Source of the DNA: CAZWRV01 sp964636325
Lineage (GTDB): Bacteria; Verrucomicrobiota; Lentisphaeria; Victivallales; GWF2-50-93
DNA: 64,000 nucleotides
Assembly: GCA_964636325.1 (NCBI GenBank)
Contig: CAZWRV010000006.1
Location: forward strand, 55,629 to 119,628
Direction: 5' to 3'
The notes under the pieces were generated by a model that searched no databases, was not told the DNA's origin, and saw only the letters and a program-made list of their open reading frames with translations. Made by a program: the position numbers and the translations under genes. Positions 61,527 to 64,000 of this stretch are shown here, in pieces (the stretch's first letter is position 1; each line of letters starts with the position of its first letter).

Positions 61527-61651
61527 CTTGCGCGCGCCGCGCGCAAAGGGCAAACTCTGCATACGAGCAATGCTGTGTTATGTTGCTTGCGCGCGGCGCG
61601 CGCAAACTACTTTTGGTAAAAACGTTTTCCAAGTCGCACCCTAAGGGACTA
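61479..61651. repeat. 173-bp BIME-like repeat, family B, copy 2, overlapping the kinase gene
   Basis: This copy has an intact GTAG at both ends of its palindrome pair (61523-61526 and, inverted, CTAC at 61607-61610), while the second is degraded to CTAA in copy 1. The first 48 bp are translated as the end of the kinase. A hairpin GGCGGGC-TTC-GCCCGCC follows at 61653-61669 and may act as terminator. Confidence 0.75.
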
Positions 61652-61722
61652 AGGCGGGCTTCGCCCGCCGTTTGCGAGCTGCGTTCCGCAACCCAATGCG
61701 GTCACGAGACAACCCGATATTT

Positions 61723-61839
61723 CAATCTCCAAATTCCAAATCACAAATAATTATTCAACTGATAAATTCCAAACAAATCGATTCAGAGTTTGGATTTTGA
61801 ATTTTGAGATTTGATATTTATTTGGTATTTGGTGCTTGG
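61723..61839. repeat. 117-bp near-palindromic A/T-tract repeat, copy 2 (inverted)
   Basis: The reverse complement matches 42241-42357 over its full 117 bp, with most changes in the less conserved middle. It fills the gap between the kinase and amidohydrolase genes, where no other feature is seen. Confidence 0.6.
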
Positions 61840-61892
61840 ATACATGGAATTTAACCGGACAAGAGCGCTATCACTTTTTAGGATCTTACACC

Positions 61893-62870
61893 ATGGGAGC
61901 ACATCAATCCATCATCGACTGCCACACGCATGTGGGAATTTCGATAGGCAACTATCTTGGCGGAGCATACCCCTACGCCATGAGCGTCGAGGATATTGTG
62001 GTGAGAATGAGACATCTTGGCATATCCCGCTCCGTGGTCTTCCCGATCGAATCGAGCTACTACATCGCCGCCGGCGGCGGATCTCTGGCGGGAGCGTCGG
62101 CCTTCCCCTACGAAAAGGAGAACATCAGCCTCTTCAAGGAGGTATTCGAAACATTCCCGGAATACACGGAAATGCTCATCCCGTTCGCGATGTTCGATCC
62201 GTCGAGGAAGACGAAGGAGCAGGCAGGCCTTTTGGATGAGCTGCACCGGGAATACGGCGTCTGCGGCCTGAAGACCGTCACCAGCTACACGAAGGCGTTC
62301 GTCAAGGATTTCCAGAAGAAAGGGAACCCTATAAGAAGTTTTGCGCGGAAGCACAGGCTCCCCCTCACCTTCCACTGTTCGTGGCTGAAGACGGATCCCT
62401 GGGCCAACGTCTTCGACGTCCTGGACATCGTCCGGGAAAATCCCGAATTGAACATCTGCGTCGCCCATTCGGCACGCTTCTCGATGAAGGCTCTTGAAAT
62501 TGCGGACGATCTTCCGAACTGCTTCGTCGACAGTTCCGCCTTCAAGATCCACTGCGATCTTGCGGCCTCGGACAGCCCGTCCATACCGCCGCGCGCGAAA
62601 CGCTTTCCTGCCGACTACCGCTCGCCTGCAACGGTATTCCGCAGCCTCGTCGAATCGTATCCTGAGACGATCATATGGGGCTCGGACACGCCTTATCACT
62701 ACTTCATACAGAAGTTCGAGGACGCGAAGGGCAAGGTCACTGACGTGAGGTTGACATCGTCGTATGACGCGGAACTCAGAATACTGAAAGCCCTACCCGC
62801 GGCCATGATAAAAAAAACAGCATCAGGCAACACGGAGAAATTCCTTAACAATATAAAGAAGAGAGGATAA
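61893..62870 (+). CDS. Amidohydrolase-2 family metal-dependent hydrolase (325 aa)
   Basis: IIDCHTHVG at the start gives the HxH metal site; FHCSW, VAHSAR and IIWGSDTPYHYF supply the remaining His and the catalytic Asp of a TIM-barrel amidohydrolase 2 protein. Family members include decarboxylases and lactone or imine hydrolases. ATG 61893 follows AGGATC; an in-frame ATG at 61836 would lie within a repeat end. It is separated by one nucleotide from the NagB-like gene. A ring-opening or decarboxylation step in the locus is plausible but unproven. Confidence 0.78.
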   Translation: MGAHQSIIDCHTHVGISIGNYLGGAYPYAMSVEDIVVRMRHLGISRSVVFPIESSYYIAAGGGSLAGASAFPYEKENISLFKEVFETFPEYTEMLIPFAMFDPSRKTKEQAGLLDELHREYGVCGLKTVTSYTKAFVKDFQKKGNPIRSFARKHRLPLTFHCSWLKTDPWANVFDVLDIVRENPELNICVAHSARFSMKALEIADDLPNCFVDSSAFKIHCDLAASDSPSIPPRAKRFPADYRSPATVFRSLVESYPETIIWGSDTPYHYFIQKFEDAKGKVTDVRLTSSYDAELRILKALPAAMIKKTASGNTEKFLNNIKKRG

Positions 62871-62871
62871 A

Positions 62872-63804
62872 ATGGCGAAATTCGCATTCGAGCCGTCTAA
62901 GCATGTGCCTTTCCGCGACATGAAGGTCCTCGAAATGGCCCGCAAGATCACAAGGAAGGACTTCGAAAGGCATCCGAACAAACGCTTCAAGGTCAAAATA
63001 ATGTCCGGCGAGGAGATGACTTTCAACTTCATCATGGACATCTACTTCAGGATCAAGGAGGCAATGGAAGCCGGCAGGCGGCTGGTGATGATACTGCCGC
63101 AGCCCTGGCCGCTCTACTCATGGGTCGCCCAGATGATCAACCGGAGCCGGATCGACTGCCGCAACCTTCACACCTTCAACATGGACGAATACGCCGACCA
63201 GGACGGGAACATCGCGCCGGAGAGCTGGGAGTTCGGATTCACACATGCGCTAAAAAAATATTTCTACAGCCGGCTGGATCCGAAACTGCGTCCGCCGGAA
63301 AGGCAGATGGTCGGCCTGACGAACAAGAACTTCAAGGACTATGGAAAAATGATCTCAGACCTAGGTGGAGCGGACATCTGCTACTCGGGCCCGGGCTGGA
63401 CAGGCCACCTCGCGTTCATCGAGCCGGACGCTCAGGAAGTTCCAAAGGATATCGAGACTTTCAAGCGGACAGGGCCGATGATCGTCACGCTGAGCCCGTT
63501 CACACTGGCGCAGAACTCGCTGCACGGAAGCTTCGGCTCGAGCGGAGACATCGCCGCGGTTCCTCCGAAGGCCGCCACGATCGGCCCGCGCCAGCTCCTC
63601 GAGGCAAAGAACAACATCGGGATGTATGGAATCACCATACGCGGAACGGACTCGTCCTGGCAGAGGCTCATAGCAAGGATATCCCTATTCGGACCGGTAA
63701 CTCCGCTCGTTCCCGATTCCGTGATACAACTCAAGAAGGCCGATATCTGGGTCTCGGACAAGATTGCAGCTCCTGTCGCGCCGGACTGGAATGCGGGATA
63801 CTGA
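62872..63804 (+). CDS. Glucosamine-6-phosphate deaminase (NagB)-like protein (310 aa)
   Basis: HTFNMDEYADQDG matches the NagB NMDEY motif, and GPGWTGHLAFIEP matches GxGxDGHIAFNEP, with the conserved Asp before Gly-His replaced by Thr. These enzymes isomerise and deaminate amino sugar phosphates. It is longer than NagB (about 266) with an N-terminal extension of about 40 residues. The altered catalytic motif suggests a different substrate. AGAGGA precedes the ATG. The gene is the last of the locus seen in the window. Confidence 0.75.
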   Translation: MAKFAFEPSKHVPFRDMKVLEMARKITRKDFERHPNKRFKVKIMSGEEMTFNFIMDIYFRIKEAMEAGRRLVMILPQPWPLYSWVAQMINRSRIDCRNLHTFNMDEYADQDGNIAPESWEFGFTHALKKYFYSRLDPKLRPPERQMVGLTNKNFKDYGKMISDLGGADICYSGPGWTGHLAFIEPDAQEVPKDIETFKRTGPMIVTLSPFTLAQNSLHGSFGSSGDIAAVPPKAATIGPRQLLEAKNNIGMYGITIRGTDSSWQRLIARISLFGPVTPLVPDSVIQLKKADIWVSDKIAAPVAPDWNAGY

Positions 63805-63899
63805 CGTGGAACCGCGGTCGGCGGATATGAAAAGGATAATCGAGTTTCAGAGGAGTGGCGATCTGCGAGATTCGCAGTTTTGTAGATGAGAAACTCTGT

Positions 63900-63947
63900 G
63901 GAGGGCGGAGCCGAGCTCCGCCGCGGTTGAGCCTGGCTCAACCCTCC
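63900..63947. repeat. REP/BIME-like repeat, GGAG family, compact inverted pair
   Basis: GGAG (63900-63903), hairpin GGCGGAGC-CGA-GCTCCGCC (63904-63922), GC, hairpin GGTTGAGC-CTG-GCTCAACC (63925-63943), CTCC (63944-63947). The two stem types are those of 35325-35496 in swapped order with changed but still paired bases. The rest of 63805-64000 shows no gene. Confidence 0.6.
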
Positions 63948-64000
63948 GGAAGACGACATAGTTACCGACAAAGATAACGACGAAGAATTTCAAGTTTCAG

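Noticed and set aside
1..64000. tRNA, rRNA or CRISPR array
   Set aside because: No cloverleaf-like gene, rRNA segment or regularly spaced repeat array was seen in reading the window.

Overview
The window reads as chromosomal DNA of a strictly anaerobic, polysaccharide-degrading bacterium of the PVC superphylum, most likely Lentisphaerota (Victivallis-like). Evidence: GC-rich genes; cytosolic GntR regulators fused to a periplasmic-type solute-binding domain; several pseudopilin-like proteins of the H-X9-DG type; large secreted DUF4838 glycosidase-like proteins; and an oxygen-sensitive ThiH rather than ThiO. The phylum is an inference from gene content. There is no rRNA or tRNA, no CRISPR array and no transposase gene in the window.

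Region 1 (1-27 kb) is a carbohydrate-use region. A partial mannitol-type dehydrogenase is followed by a GH36-like alpha-galactosidase and QueG-like Fe-S protein operon. Divergent from that operon, two regulator-led blocks then run on the plus strand. Each block starts with a GntR/solute-binding fusion whose sigma70-like promoter is followed by a tandem 10-bp repeat. After the regulators come pseudopilins (four in all), an FAD oxidoreductase, a 1642-aa GH42-like secreted enzyme and three DUF4838 proteins. This looks like a repeating regulator / pseudopilin / glycosidase module.

Region 2 (27-46.5 kb, all minus strand) is a sulfur and tetrapyrrole island. It holds DUF2061, cysH, cysD, cysN, a siroheme sulfite reductase, a SirC-HemA fusion, a HemC-CobA-HemD fusion, hemB, hemL, metY, an Rrf2 regulator, cysK and thiGHSF. 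Together these make sirohydrochlorin from glutamyl-tRNA, reduce sulfate to sulfide, fix sulfide into cysteine and homocysteine, and pass sulfur to thiazole. Three oddities stand out: the HemC part lacks its cofactor-binding third domain, the CysN APS-kinase domain has lost its P-loop, and the sulfite reductase has a full cysteine set in both halves. A covarying 15-bp palindrome sits on the -10 box of both the cysH-operon and metY promoters and is a candidate Rrf2 operator. A broken DUF4143 ATPase interrupts the island.

Region 3 (46.5-53.6 kb) carries a Gfo/Idh/MocA oxidoreductase divergent from an AraC regulator, then clpB. After that comes a gene-poor stretch holding a beta-lactamase-fold remnant, a secreted glycine-rich protein and clustered palindromic repeats.

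Region 4 (53.6-64 kb) is a DeoR-controlled catabolic locus of unknown substrate: class III aminotransferase, ceramidase-like hydrolase, FucI-like isomerase, Gfo/Idh/MocA dehydrogenase, FGGY kinase, amidohydrolase and a NagB-like protein. Two TGTTA-N5-TAACA palindromes lie on the divergent promoters. Throughout, intergenic spaces carry several families of REP/BIME-like repeats with GTAG or GGAG signatures.
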